Assembly (NCBI GenBank): GCA_003225555.1
Contig: QIAM01000035.1
Location: forward strand, 1,288 to 39,129
Direction of reading: 5' to 3'
From: Acidobacteriota bacterium
Lineage (GTDB): Bacteria; Acidobacteriota; Terriglobia; Terriglobales; Acidobacteriaceae
DNA: 37,842 nt
The notes under the pieces are model-generated. The model ran no database searches, was not told where the DNA came from, and worked only from the letters and a program-made list of their open reading frames with translations. Within the stretch, counting starts at the first letter, position 1, and the number at the start of each line of letters is the position of its first letter. A program made the translations under genes and the position numbers. This document shows positions 1-8,350 of the stretch, one piece after another.

Positions 1-4
1 AAGC

Positions 5-138
5 TTCGCCGGTGGTGAAGACGAGGGTTCCTTCGGACTCCGAAGGTCGCAGGTTCGAATCCTGTCATGGCTTCGTGCCATGTAGCTCAGTGGGAGAGCA
101 TCGGAACAAATACCGTCGTCGACTTATTCCCCGGCGAA
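5..138 (+). ncRNA. yrlA: YrlA-type Y RNA with tRNA-like (permuted) module
   Basis: Seen: in transcript order there is an outer helix 5-12/131-138 (8 bp perfect), helices 20-24/116-120 and 26-28/112-114, an anticodon-like stem 39-43/101-105 (tccga/tcgga), a 5-nt variable loop (44-48), a T-arm 49-65 with loop TTCGAAT, an acceptor-like stem 66-71/77-82 closed by the loop TTCGT, and a D-arm 85-99 with a GG-containing loop and A at 100. Every tRNA arm is present, but the order is 3' half then 5' half, so the acceptor end is a closed hairpin and the anticodon end is open. Known: bacterial YrlA RNAs have this tRNA-mimicking module joined to a Ro60-binding helix made of both RNA ends, and they are encoded next to Ro60. 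The Ro60 gene begins 105 bp downstream. The transcript ends are not determined, and the 5' end may lie outside the window. A tandem tRNA pair is excluded because neither missing half is present. Confidence 0.82.
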
Positions 139-243
139 TTTCCAACCAAGTCGGACCCTGGTCGCATTGGCCAAGTTCCCATTTGCTAGCTGCTCCAGCG
201 AGTAGCCAATCGGTAAAAGCTGCAAGTTGAAAGGAGGCCACGA

Positions 244-1566
244 ATGGCCCGACTGAATCTGCTGAATCTCAACTTTGGAGCGCGCACGCACGAGGGCGCT
301 CCCGCGCGAAACATTTCTCCGGAGCTGCAGCTGCGCCGCTCGGTGCTGGCGTGCCTGCTTTGGGAGAGCCAGTTTTATGAGGACGGAGTCGAGATCGCCG
401 GCCGCATTGCCGAGCTCGTTCCCAAGGTCGCGGCCGAGAAGGTGGCGGCGATGGCAGTCGAAGGACGCGAGCGGATGAAGCTGCGTCATGCGCCGCTTCT
501 GCTTGTCCGCGAGATGGCTCGCCACAAGACGCACCGCGCCCTTGTGTCGGAGACGCTGGCCCGCATCATTCAGCGGGGCGACGAGCTCGCGGAATTCGTC
601 GCCATTTACTGGAAGGACGGGCGTATGCCGCTTTCCGGTCAGGTGAAGAAAGGTCTGGCGGCAGCGTTCCCGAAGTTTGATGAGTATCAGCTCGCCAAGT
701 ACGAGCGCGTCGGGCCGATCAAGCTGCGGGACGTGCTCTTCCTCTGCCACGCCAAGCCGCGCGATCAGGCGCAGGCCGACGTGTGGAAGAGGCTGGTCTC
801 GGGAAGCCTGACGACGCCGGACACGTGGGAAGTTGCCCTCAGCTCTGGCGCTGACAAGCGCGAGGCTTGGGAGCGCCTGCTTCGCGAACAGAAGCTGGGC
901 GCACTCGCGCTTCTTCGCAACTTGCGCAACATGCGCGAGGTCGGCGTCGACGAGTCACTCGTGCTTTCCGCGCTCGGTTCGATGAGCACGGCACGCGTTC
1001 TGCCGTTCCGTTTCCTGGCTGCGGCTCGTTACGCTCCGCAGTGGGAGGAAGCGCTTGAGCAGGCGATGCTCAAGTGCGTGGCGGAAACCGAGAAGCTGCC
1101 GGGAAAGACCATCGTACTGGTGGATGTCTCCGGCTCGATGACTGCGCCGCTGTCTCGCCGCTCCGAGATGCAGCGCACTGACGCAGCTTACGGTTTGGCC
1201 GTGCTACTGCGTGAGATTGCGGAGAAGGTTGCAGTGTACAGCTTCTCTGACAATCTGGTTGAGGTGCCGGCGCGTCGTGGCTTCGCCCTGCGCGATGCCA
1301 TTGACGTTTCCCATCGCCATAACAGCACCCAGCTTGGGAATGCGGTTGAGAAGCTAAACGCCAACGAGAAGTGCGACCGCCTGATCGTGATCACCGACGA
1401 GCAGGCGCACGACCGGGTACCAGCGCCCGACGGCAAGGGTTACCTGATCAACGTGGCCCGCTACAAGAACGGCGTCGGCTACGGCAAGTGGATGCACATC
1501 GATGGTTGGAGCGAGGCAGTCATCGAATACATCCGTGCGCTGGAGCAGACAGCGTGGATCAACTGA
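244..1566 (+). CDS. rsr: Ro60 / Rsr, TROVE-domain RNA-binding ring protein
   Basis: This 440-aa protein is an ortholog of the Ro60 autoantigen, a ring-shaped cytoplasmic protein that binds Y RNA and misfolded or structured RNAs. In Deinococcus the Y RNA tethers it to polynucleotide phosphorylase for RNA decay. Residues ~1-275 are the helical TROVE repeats (for example RHAPLLLVREMARHK near 81-95). Residues ~287-440 are a von Willebrand A domain with an intact MIDAS: DVSGS at 294-298, Thr362 in STQLG and Asp385 in ITDEQ. The ATG follows a strong Shine-Dalgarno (AAGGAGG, 231-237). Length is slightly short of the ~500-aa animal proteins, as expected for bacterial forms. The Y RNA candidate directly upstream on the same strand supports a Ro60 RNP module. 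RtcB/RtcA, often linked in other bacteria, are not inside the window but could lie to the left. Confidence 0.93.
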   Translation: MARLNLLNLNFGARTHEGAPARNISPELQLRRSVLACLLWESQFYEDGVEIAGRIAELVPKVAAEKVAAMAVEGRERMKLRHAPLLLVREMARHKTHRALVSETLARIIQRGDELAEFVAIYWKDGRMPLSGQVKKGLAAAFPKFDEYQLAKYERVGPIKLRDVLFLCHAKPRDQAQADVWKRLVSGSLTTPDTWEVALSSGADKREAWERLLREQKLGALALLRNLRNMREVGVDESLVLSALGSMSTARVLPFRFLAAARYAPQWEEALEQAMLKCVAETEKLPGKTIVLVDVSGSMTAPLSRRSEMQRTDAAYGLAVLLREIAEKVAVYSFSDNLVEVPARRGFALRDAIDVSHRHNSTQLGNAVEKLNANEKCDRLIVITDEQAHDRVPAPDGKGYLINVARYKNGVGYGKWMHIDGWSEAVIEYIRALEQTAWIN

Positions 1567-1624
1567 AATCGTGCCGGGCGGGTTGCAGTCGCTCGCCCTG
1601 TACGAATTTCGACAATAAGAAATC

Positions 1625-1701
1625 TGGTGCCAGCGGAGAGATTCGAACTCTCAAACACCTGTTTCTAAGACAGGCTGCTATTCCAATTCGCACACGCTGG
1701 C
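1625..1701 (-). tRNA. tRNA with UAG anticodon (Leu by code), short variable loop, encoded CCA
   Basis: Seen on the minus strand: a 7-bp acceptor GCCAGCG/CGCTGGC, D-arm with GG, anticodon stem CCTGT/ACAGG with loop CTTAGAA (anticodon TAG), 5-nt variable loop TGTTT, T-arm GAGAG-TTCGAAT-CTCTC, discriminator A and an encoded CCA; 77 nt in all. By the code UAG reads CUA leucine codons, but bacterial tRNA-Leu normally has a long (class II) variable arm, which is absent here. The amino-acid identity is therefore uncertain. It lies convergent to Ro60, 58 bp beyond its stop. Confidence 0.8.
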
Positions 1702-1705
1702 ACTC

Positions 1706-1738
1706 TGGTGCACAGGGGAGGATTCGAACCTCCGCGTC
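1706..1738 (-). pseudogene. tRNA 3'-end fragment (T-arm, acceptor 3' strand, CCA)
   Basis: On the minus strand there is a perfect T-arm (GGAGG, TTCGAAT, CCTCC) followed by CCTGTGC, discriminator A and CCA. No matching 5' acceptor strand (GCACAGG), D-arm or anticodon arm lies at the proper distance upstream. It is only 4 bp from the intact tRNA. This could be the remnant of a deleted tRNA, or the short duplicated 3' end that integrases leave at an attachment site. I cannot tell which. Confidence 0.6.
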
Positions 1739-1852
1739 CCCACTGATCCCACACCCGCGTAGACCTAGTGGTCGCCAAATGTTCGCTTGAGGGCGGCGAA
1801 CTCTGGCTCGCCCGTGCAAGGTCGGCTGCTCACATCCCGGTTGGAGCACATC

Positions 1853-2023
1853 ATGCAGGAAGTCGCTGCGATCGATTCTCACATCAGTATCCTGGTCGGC
1901 GGGTTGCACCAGATTCAAGCACCCGATCCCGAGATGGAGCGCATTGCCACCGTGCTGCACGAGCAGTACAAGGTGGGACGCGTCGCGCCGGGACATCGGG
2001 GAAGTTTCCATGACAAACATTAG
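1853..2023 (+). CDS. possible small protein, unknown function
   Basis: A 56-codon frame beginning at ATG 1853 with GGAG at 1843-1846, ending just before the kinase stop on the other strand. The product is mildly acidic to neutral with a histidine-rich tail (PGHRGSFHDKH) and no recognised domain. The same frame opens upstream at 1787, but without a ribosome-binding site. It may be a real orphan or a gene remnant next to the tRNA debris. Confidence 0.3.
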   Translation: MQEVAAIDSHISILVGGLHQIQAPDPEMERIATVLHEQYKVGRVAPGHRGSFHDKH

Positions 2024-2034
2024 AAGACGAGCTA

Positions 2035-4686
2035 CTATTTCTCCATCTCCGAAGCCCAGTTAAGAAGAACAGAAAGCGGCGCGGCGTTGGGTTCATCCAC
2101 CTTCGTGGCAATCATGAATTTTCTCCCGTCGGCAGTCACATCGTAGGAGAAGACGTCCTGAGCAGAAATTGGCTGCCGACGTCTAGTCTGAAATAGGGCT
2201 ACGGGCGTTCCGGCTTCGAAGCCGACGGTTGTTGTCTTGACCGGCATCGCCATCAGCTTTCCGTCTGCCGAGACGTAAAATAATTCCTTGCCGTCTTGGC
2301 GCCATCTCGGCTCCTCTCCTCCCGCCGTCGAAACCTGCCACTTGCCATTCGGGTTCGGAAAGGGAGAAACGTAAACCTCCATGTTACCCGTTTCATTGGA
2401 TGAGTAAGCGATCCATCGGCCATCTGGAGAAAACTGCGCATTCCGAATCGCCCACTTTGCCACGAACAATGGTTTCGGCGTGCGGTCAGGCCAAGCGAGG
2501 TACCAAACTTCGCTTTTCTTCCTGATCAGCATGTATTTCCCGTCGCGCGACCAGTCCCAAGGGTTGACCTGCAAATTGGAGCCGAGATCGGCCACCTCTT
2601 CTTCGGAACCCGAACCATCGCTGCTCTTCAGGTAAACGCGAAAGCCGAGCTTGCGGTTTGAAACGAACAGTATCCGCTTACCATCAGGACTCCATATTGG
2701 AGTCGTATCCAGCGACGGATCGAACGTCAGCCGCGTCGTCGCGCCCCGGGCCAGATCGTGGATCCAAACATCTATGTTCCATCCATCCGAATCGGTTTCG
2801 TCTGCAGCGACCCTTTGCCCGTCAGGCGAGATACGCACGTTGTTGTATGAGCCAGACATCCCGACCGTCCCCAATGCCTTCCCGTTTCGGTCAAACCAGG
2901 TTAACTGCGAAAGGGAACCGACTTTCCCGGTTTGTGTGACCAGAACTTCCCCATTGGAAGCACTGAAAATCGCCCTCCCCACGTGCGGAAAGTACAACAC
3001 CTGGTCGCTCAAGGTGCGGGGATCGCCGCTCAGAACGTAGTTCGTGGAGTCGAACGGTTGCGACACGAGTGTCTTGTCCCGCAGGTACAAGAGGTATCCG
3101 GGTTTGGCATAGACTGCGTTCGCGTCCGTGCTCACGATCTGGCGTTTTTCCTGTGAATCTATCGAGCCCAGGAAAATCGCGTTCACTCCTGTCTGCCTGG
3201 TGAAATTAGCAGCCATATAAAGAAAATGCTTCCCGTCGGGAAGGAATACAGGCCAACGGTGGCTTTGTTCAAGCCGAGCCGTATCAAGCTTCGTGATTTC
3301 TACCGCAGAGCCTCCCCAGGCAGGCACCCGGTACAATCCAATAAGCGAGTCGGGCGTGAACACGATCACTCCGTCACGGTTCCAGGTGCCGCCGCGGCCA
3401 TTGGGCGCATCACAGAGCACCTGCACCCGGCCAGCTGACAGGTCTACCTTCTTCAGTTTGCCGTCGGCGAAGAACCCGATGAAATTGCCATCCGGCGACC
3501 AGAACGGGTAGGACGCACCTTGCGTCCCATCCAGCGGGATGGCTCGCTGGCTCCCGACTTCATGCACTAGAAGCGCGTAGTTGTTGACCTGGGTGGAATA
3601 GGCAACCATGGCCAAGGTTCGCCCATTCGGGGACATGGCGAGGTCGTTGGCGGAAAATGGCACCGAAGTATGGAAATACATCGGACGTGCCGAGCGTCCG
3701 CTGGCCTTCCACCAAGCCAGACCTACGACTATTAGAAGTATCAACACCACAACTGCGACTATCCAGCCAGCTTGGTTCCACTGCGTGCTCCCAGCCTGAG
3801 CAGGCCCTACTTCTCCCCCTTGCGAGCCTCCTTCCGCGATCCAAGTCAACTCGCTTGCCAGATCACTCGCACACTGCCAACGCTCGTCTGGATCTTTCGA
3901 CAGGCATTTCCTAACGACTCGCTCCAGAGACGGTGGCGTCATAGCCTGCAAGGCCGTCATGGGCTGTGGCTCCGAAGTGAGAATGGCAGCGATTAAGCTG
4001 GCCCGGCTCTTGCCGGCAAAGGCCGGTTTGCCCGTCGCCATTTCGTATATGAGTTCGCCCAGCGCAAAAATGTCTGCGCGCGCATCGGCCTCTTTCCCTT
4101 CCAATTGCTCCGGCGCCATATATTGGAACGTCCCAACAATCGTCCCCTCGAGGGTCAACTGCGCCTGGTCGGCCGTCATCTCGGTCAGCACGTCTGCCAA
4201 AGGCGCGTGGTCAGATTCCTTCGCCAGACCGAAATCCATTAGCTTGGCTCCGGCCTTGGTCAGCATGACATTCGACGGCTTCAGATCGCGGTGAACAATG
4301 CCCATTCTGTGGGCCTTGGCCAACGCATCGGCAATTTGCGCTGCAAAACGGATGGTCTGCTCCGGCGGCAGGGGTCCCTTGCGCAGACGATGCTCGAGCG
4401 TCTCTCCCTCGACCAGTTCCATGACGAGAAAGTCCACGGCATCCTGATGACCGATGTCATGGAGAGTGCAGATGTGAGGATGAGAGAGTTTCGAAATCGC
4501 TTTCGCTTCGCGCTCCAGCCGTTGCCGTAAGGAAGGATCCGAGGACAGACCAGCAGGCAAGACCTTAAGGGCTACATCTCGTTCCAGCCGCGTATCGCGG
4601 GCACGATACACCTCTCCCATACCACCTGAACCGAGCGGTGATTGGATCTCATACGGCCCGAGTCTGGTGCCAGAGGTCAGCGTCAT
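2035..4686 (-). CDS. Ser/Thr protein kinase with PD40/TolB-like beta-propeller
   Basis: An 883-aa membrane receptor kinase. The N-terminal eukaryotic-like kinase domain (~8-270) has the glycine loop GSGGMGEVYRARDT, the VALKVL lysine, the catalytic HRDLKPSNV, DFGLAKE, and the APEQLEGKEADARADIFALG segment. A juxtamembrane linker leads to one transmembrane helix (IVAVVVLILLIVVGLAWW), then an extracytoplasmic propeller of WD40-like PD40 repeats (recurrent SPDGR/SPDGK turns) to the end. The architecture is common in Acidobacteriota; the ligand is unknown. I chose ATG 4686 because it is six residues before the conserved LGPYEIQ kinase start. An upstream ATG at 4839 adds 51 non-conserved residues. 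It is the second of two similar kinase genes in tandem, with a 205-bp gap. Confidence 0.9.
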   Translation of the reverse strand: MTLTSGTRLGPYEIQSPLGSGGMGEVYRARDTRLERDVALKVLPAGLSSDPSLRQRLEREAKAISKLSHPHICTLHDIGHQDAVDFLVMELVEGETLEHRLRKGPLPPEQTIRFAAQIADALAKAHRMGIVHRDLKPSNVMLTKAGAKLMDFGLAKESDHAPLADVLTEMTADQAQLTLEGTIVGTFQYMAPEQLEGKEADARADIFALGELIYEMATGKPAFAGKSRASLIAAILTSEPQPMTALQAMTPPSLERVVRKCLSKDPDERWQCASDLASELTWIAEGGSQGGEVGPAQAGSTQWNQAGWIVAVVVLILLIVVGLAWWKASGRSARPMYFHTSVPFSANDLAMSPNGRTLAMVAYSTQVNNYALLVHEVGSQRAIPLDGTQGASYPFWSPDGNFIGFFADGKLKKVDLSAGRVQVLCDAPNGRGGTWNRDGVIVFTPDSLIGLYRVPAWGGSAVEITKLDTARLEQSHRWPVFLPDGKHFLYMAANFTRQTGVNAIFLGSIDSQEKRQIVSTDANAVYAKPGYLLYLRDKTLVSQPFDSTNYVLSGDPRTLSDQVLYFPHVGRAIFSASNGEVLVTQTGKVGSLSQLTWFDRNGKALGTVGMSGSYNNVRISPDGQRVAADETDSDGWNIDVWIHDLARGATTRLTFDPSLDTTPIWSPDGKRILFVSNRKLGFRVYLKSSDGSGSEEEVADLGSNLQVNPWDWSRDGKYMLIRKKSEVWYLAWPDRTPKPLFVAKWAIRNAQFSPDGRWIAYSSNETGNMEVYVSPFPNPNGKWQVSTAGGEEPRWRQDGKELFYVSADGKLMAMPVKTTTVGFEAGTPVALFQTRRRQPISAQDVFSYDVTADGRKFMIATKVDEPNAAPLSVLLNWASEMEK

Positions 4687-4698
4687 CCCGCGCGCGTC

Positions 4699-4704
4699 AT
4701 TATA
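4699..4704 (-). promoter_or_regulatory. candidate -10 hexamer for the downstream kinase
   Basis: A perfect TATAAT reads on the minus strand 13 nt upstream of ATG 4686. No convincing -35 is present and there is no Shine-Dalgarno, so transcription from here would give an almost leaderless mRNA. It also argues against the longer start at 4839. Confidence 0.3.
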
Positions 4705-4891
4705 GTACGGAGCCGGCGCGTTAAAGCGGATCCGACGGTTATGGACGGTTTGTCGGCTATCCGGAAGTTGGAATGGCCTCTCGTTAACTTCCGAATAGGC
4801 GCGTGATCTGGGCACAATCGGACGGTGCGGCCCAAACATGTGACCTAGGTTGGTAGCGCGATGCCGTAGGTTCTAAAACGAACGTTCAGCA

Positions 4892-7645
4892 TCATCGTTT
4901 TCCAACTGGTGCAAGCCGGCGGACTTCGTCAGACCAGTTGAGCACCACATTCAATTGCGTCGCCACCGATTCCTGCTCGCTCCCCTTAATCATCAGAAAC
5001 TGTTGCCCATCCGGGCTGACATCGTAGTTTGGTTCAAAAGAGAAAGAAAGGATGCCTCTCTCGTAAAGCCCTTCAAACAGCAGCTTGGGTTTGCCCGCAG
5101 CGAACACTGGTTTGGTCTCGATGGCGGCAGCCATCATCTTGTCGCCGCTCCGATAGAACAGCTCCCGACCGTTCCGCGACCACATTGGTTCAGTGCCGCC
5201 CTCGGTTGATATCTGCCACTTCCCGCCGGGGCCTGGAAAGGGTCGCACGTATATCTCTTGCTGGCCAGTTTCGTCTGATTGATACGCGAGCCAGCGACCG
5301 TCGGGCGAAAATATTGGCGCGCCTTCATTGAACGGCGTCTGAAGGAAGGGTTGTGGCTTTCGCTCTCCCTCGAGCTTCAGCACCCAGATGTCCCATCCCG
5401 TTGTTGGATCGTTTTCCGAGAAGGCGAGTACTTGATCGTCCGGAGACCAAGAACCGGGCGACTGCATGTTTTCACTCGTTGTTAGGCGCTCCGCGGCGCT
5501 GCTGCCATCAGTGGGCATCCAATGGAGATTCAACGAACTGGCCACCATAGACCTAAAAGTCACACGCTTACCGTCCGACGTCCAAATGGGCAACGGAAAA
5601 GCCCCAGCGGTATCCGTCAACCGCGTCAATGTGCCGCGCGCCAAATGGTAAATCCACAAACCAGCGCCTTCGCTACCGACGGCCGCCTCTCTGCCATCAG
5701 GGGAAAGTCGAGGGCAGATGTATGCACGTGGGGGCGCCGAAAGCGGTCGTGCCGCTCCCTTGCGGTCCACCCAAAGAAGTGTGCGCTCGCTGACGCTCGA
5801 TCCTCCGGAGACATAGGCGAGTGAGCCGTCCGTAGAGGTGCTGAATTCGGCCCAACCGGAGGCTGGATTCGTGCCGACGCCTTCAAGAATTGTTACTGGG
5901 GGGCCTATCACCTTAAGCCTTTTGAGATCAAATGGTACCGCCACCAGCCGGCCAGCGCGAGCATAGACCAAGTGACCTGAGGACACATATCGCGCGTAAG
6001 TGCCTCCTTCTATCAAGACCCTTCGTTCGCCTGTGTCTAACGATAGTGAGACAATCCGCGCATCATCAAAGCTCCCACCACTCCACAGGCTAAAGAGCAG
6101 CGTCTTACCATCCGGGAGAATCTCTGGCCAGCGATGGGAAATCTCTCCCTTCCTTCGGTCTGGGACCGTTAGCGGCTTCGGCTTGCCACCGGCCGCTGCG
6201 ACCTCGAACAAGCCTGAAGTAGCGGCGGGTGCGAATATGATGGTGTCATCAGGACCCCAGCTCGCACCGCGGTTGCTGGCTGCGACGCAAAGAGTAAAGG
6301 GCGCCCCACCACTAAGGGCGACCTTCTTCAACTTGCCTTCGGCGAAGAATCCCACGGACTGCCCGTCCGGAGAGAAGAACGGGCTCTCGGCGCCATCAGT
6401 GCCGGGGATCTGCCTTGCTTCGAAACGGTCGATAGCGCGTACGTAAAGCTGGGCGCTGCCACCGTGGTTGGCAACATACACCAATCGGGAGCCATCGGGC
6501 GCAAAGGCTATGGCTGGGAGATAGCCGAACGCCAGTCGGTCAGCTGCGGGAAGCGTCACCACCAGACGCGCGATTGGCCGTGTTTGAGACTGCGGCGCGC
6601 GCACTACACTCCAGAAGGCGATACCAGCAATGACTGCCGCACCGGTCAGAGCAGCAGCCCATGGCCGCCATTGTGAGGGAGAAGCTTCACGGGTCCCCGG
6701 TTTCGCGTTCATCCCCCCTACGTCGGACTCCCCGGCAGTCGTTAGCGGAGTGCTAAGGCCCGAACCCGTGTCGCGCTTCAACCGTTTCAGGTCGGAGCGC
6801 AGTTCCGAAGCAGTCTGGCAGCGTAGCTCGCGGTCTTTCTCTAGCGCCTTGTTAATAATTTCTTCAAGTTTGGCTGGGACTTCACAATTCAGACGCACTG
6901 GAGATGCAGGCGAACGTTCCAGAATCGCGTTGAAAATGAGACCTGAGGTTTCACCACGGAAAGGGACATTGCCCGTGCACATCTCGTACAGCACTGAACC
7001 AAAAGAGAATAGATCTGTTCGAACATCGAGTTCTTTTCCCTTGACCTGCTCTGGTGACATGTATGCTACGGTGCCCATCGTCGTGCCGGGGCTAGTGAGG
7101 CTATATTCAGGAATCTCCATAGTCGGCGTCGAGATCGACCCTGCTGACTCTGGTCTCGCTCCAAGTTTTGCAAGACCAAAATCGAGAATCTTCGCCTGAC
7201 CGCGTGTCGTCACGAAGATGTTCGCGGGCTTTATGTCACGATGAACAATACCCTTGGAGTGGGCAGCGTCGAGCGCGTCCGTAACTTGAATGCACAGATC
7301 GAGAACCGTTTCGAGTTCCATCGGTTTTCCTGATATCACGTGCTTGAGCGTACGCCCCTCCAGCAGTTCCATGGCGATGAAAACTTGGCCATCAACTTCG
7401 TCGATCTCGTGGATCGTACAGATGCTCGGATGATTCAGGGCGGAGGCAGCGCGGGCCTCGCGGCGGAATCGTTCAATTGCTGGTGGGTCTTTGGCGAGTT
7501 CTTCGGGGAGAAATTTCAGTGCCACGTGGCGGCCGAGCTTAAGGTCTTCCGCCTCGTAGACCACACCCATACCACCACCACCGATTTTATGAATGATATG
7601 GTAATGGGAAACCGTCTGTCCCACGGGTTGAAAGGGCGTGGCCAC
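4892..7645 (-). CDS. Ser/Thr protein kinase with PD40/TolB-like beta-propeller
   Basis: A 917-aa protein with the same plan as its downstream neighbour. Kinase domain ~14-280: glycine loop [24 protein letters not shown] lysine, HRDIKPANI catalytic loop, DFGLAKLG, and [15 protein letters not shown] low-complexity linker follows, then one transmembrane helix ([20 protein letters not shown]) and a C-terminal propeller of PD40 repeats ([15 protein letters not shown] and similar). The start is GTG at 7645; no good Shine-Dalgarno is seen. The two kinases are clearly homologous along their length but diverged, so this is an old tandem duplication or a recruited paralog pair. The substrate and signal are unknown. 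Confidence 0.9.
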   Translation of the reverse strand: MATPFQPVGQTVSHYHIIHKIGGGGMGVVYEAEDLKLGRHVALKFLPEELAKDPPAIERFRREARAASALNHPSICTIHEIDEVDGQVFIAMELLEGRTLKHVISGKPMELETVLDLCIQVTDALDAAHSKGIVHRDIKPANIFVTTRGQAKILDFGLAKLGARPESAGSISTPTMEIPEYSLTSPGTTMGTVAYMSPEQVKGKELDVRTDLFSFGSVLYEMCTGNVPFRGETSGLIFNAILERSPASPVRLNCEVPAKLEEIINKALEKDRELRCQTASELRSDLKRLKRDTGSGLSTPLTTAGESDVGGMNAKPGTREASPSQWRPWAAALTGAAVIAGIAFWSVVRAPQSQTRPIARLVVTLPAADRLAFGYLPAIAFAPDGSRLVYVANHGGSAQLYVRAIDRFEARQIPGTDGAESPFFSPDGQSVGFFAEGKLKKVALSGGAPFTLCVAASNRGASWGPDDTIIFAPAATSGLFEVAAAGGKPKPLTVPDRRKGEISHRWPEILPDGKTLLFSLWSGGSFDDARIVSLSLDTGERRVLIEGGTYARYVSSGHLVYARAGRLVAVPFDLKRLKVIGPPVTILEGVGTNPASGWAEFSTSTDGSLAYVSGGSSVSERTLLWVDRKGAARPLSAPPRAYICPRLSPDGREAAVGSEGAGLWIYHLARGTLTRLTDTAGAFPLPIWTSDGKRVTFRSMVASSLNLHWMPTDGSSAAERLTTSENMQSPGSWSPDDQVLAFSENDPTTGWDIWVLKLEGERKPQPFLQTPFNEGAPIFSPDGRWLAYQSDETGQQEIYVRPFPGPGGKWQISTEGGTEPMWSRNGRELFYRSGDKMMAAAIETKPVFAAGKPKLLFEGLYERGILSFSFEPNYDVSPDGQQFLMIKGSEQESVATQLNVVLNWSDEVRRLAPVGKR

Positions 7646-8337
7646 TGCGGAGGATGGTAGGTGTGTTAGAGACTGAGGTCAATAGCTCAAGCCGCTGGGA
7701 TCCCTGCGCCCTCAATCGCGAGTATGATTTCTGACGTGTGGTCGGCAAACCTTACGTCATTGGAGTCGGCGAACGTTGCGGTTGATGGCCCGCCAATCGA
7801 TGGCGTACCATTCCGCCCACTTGTTGTTTTTTTTCTTCGCTCAAGACGTTGCTCATACCGACGAAGGCTACAGGTGCCTCGCGCCGGAATCAACGTCCCG
7901 GGCGTTATTCTCGTTGGCCGGTTTTCAGGTGACCCTCATTGGCCGGTTTTGGGTCACCGCTGAGGCTTCCCCCGAGAGAACTTGATTAATCGGCTCATGA
8001 GGCAAAGCGCGGGCCGTGCTGGGGATCAGTACCGGTAACAATGCACGGAGCCCTTGCCGAAACGTGCGAGAAATTCCTTTTGACACAAGATGTCGTCTGG
8101 ATGGGATTAAAGGAGTGGCCCTAAAGTGTAGTGCTTGAGCTCGCCTCGCAGCCCCCGACTATTTATGAGATCAGTTGTAGTGAAAAATAGACTCAGCGCT
8201 AACTCGCAAATACGTTTCCAGTACTCGACATCAAACGGCCCGGGAAAACGGCTCGTTCAGAAACCCAGCTTGGTTTGAAAATCTTTGCGCCGGTGACTCT
8301 GTCTTCCTGACCGACGTGCCCCGACGTAGAATGCCCG
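7646..8337. other. intergenic stretch between divergent kinase and metE-like genes
   Basis: About 690 bp without a convincing gene. It should carry the divergent promoters. The only structure I see is the tandem repeat at 7914-7958, described separately. Small frames here show no protein-like composition. Confidence 0.5.
7914..7958. repeat. 25-bp-period tandem repeat, possible IS21-type end remnant
   Basis: The 20-22-bp unit TTGGCCGGTTTT(CA/G)GGTGACC occurs twice with a 25-bp period (7914-7935 and 7939-7958; the second copy has GGGTCACC in place of CAGGTGACC). From memory, such repeated CCGGTTTT...GGTGACC units resemble the multiple terminal repeats of IS21-family elements. No istA/istB remnant is visible nearby, so at most an isolated end is left. 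Confidence 0.4.
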
Positions 8338-8350
8338 TTGGAGGTGACGG

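Noticed and set aside
1..140. Two adjacent ordinary tRNA genes, or a tmRNA
   Set aside because: Neither half has its partner at the proper distance, and the two halves pair with each other. tmRNA lacks a true D-stem and has an open acceptor, whereas here the D-arm is complete and the acceptor is closed. Ro60 next door favours YrlA.
124..750. 208-codon minus-strand frame over Ro60 and the Y RNA
   Set aside because: Shadow of Ro60; no recognisable family.
1559..2020. 153-codon minus-strand frame across the tRNA region
   Set aside because: It runs through the intact tRNA and the tRNA fragment, so it cannot be a normal protein gene.
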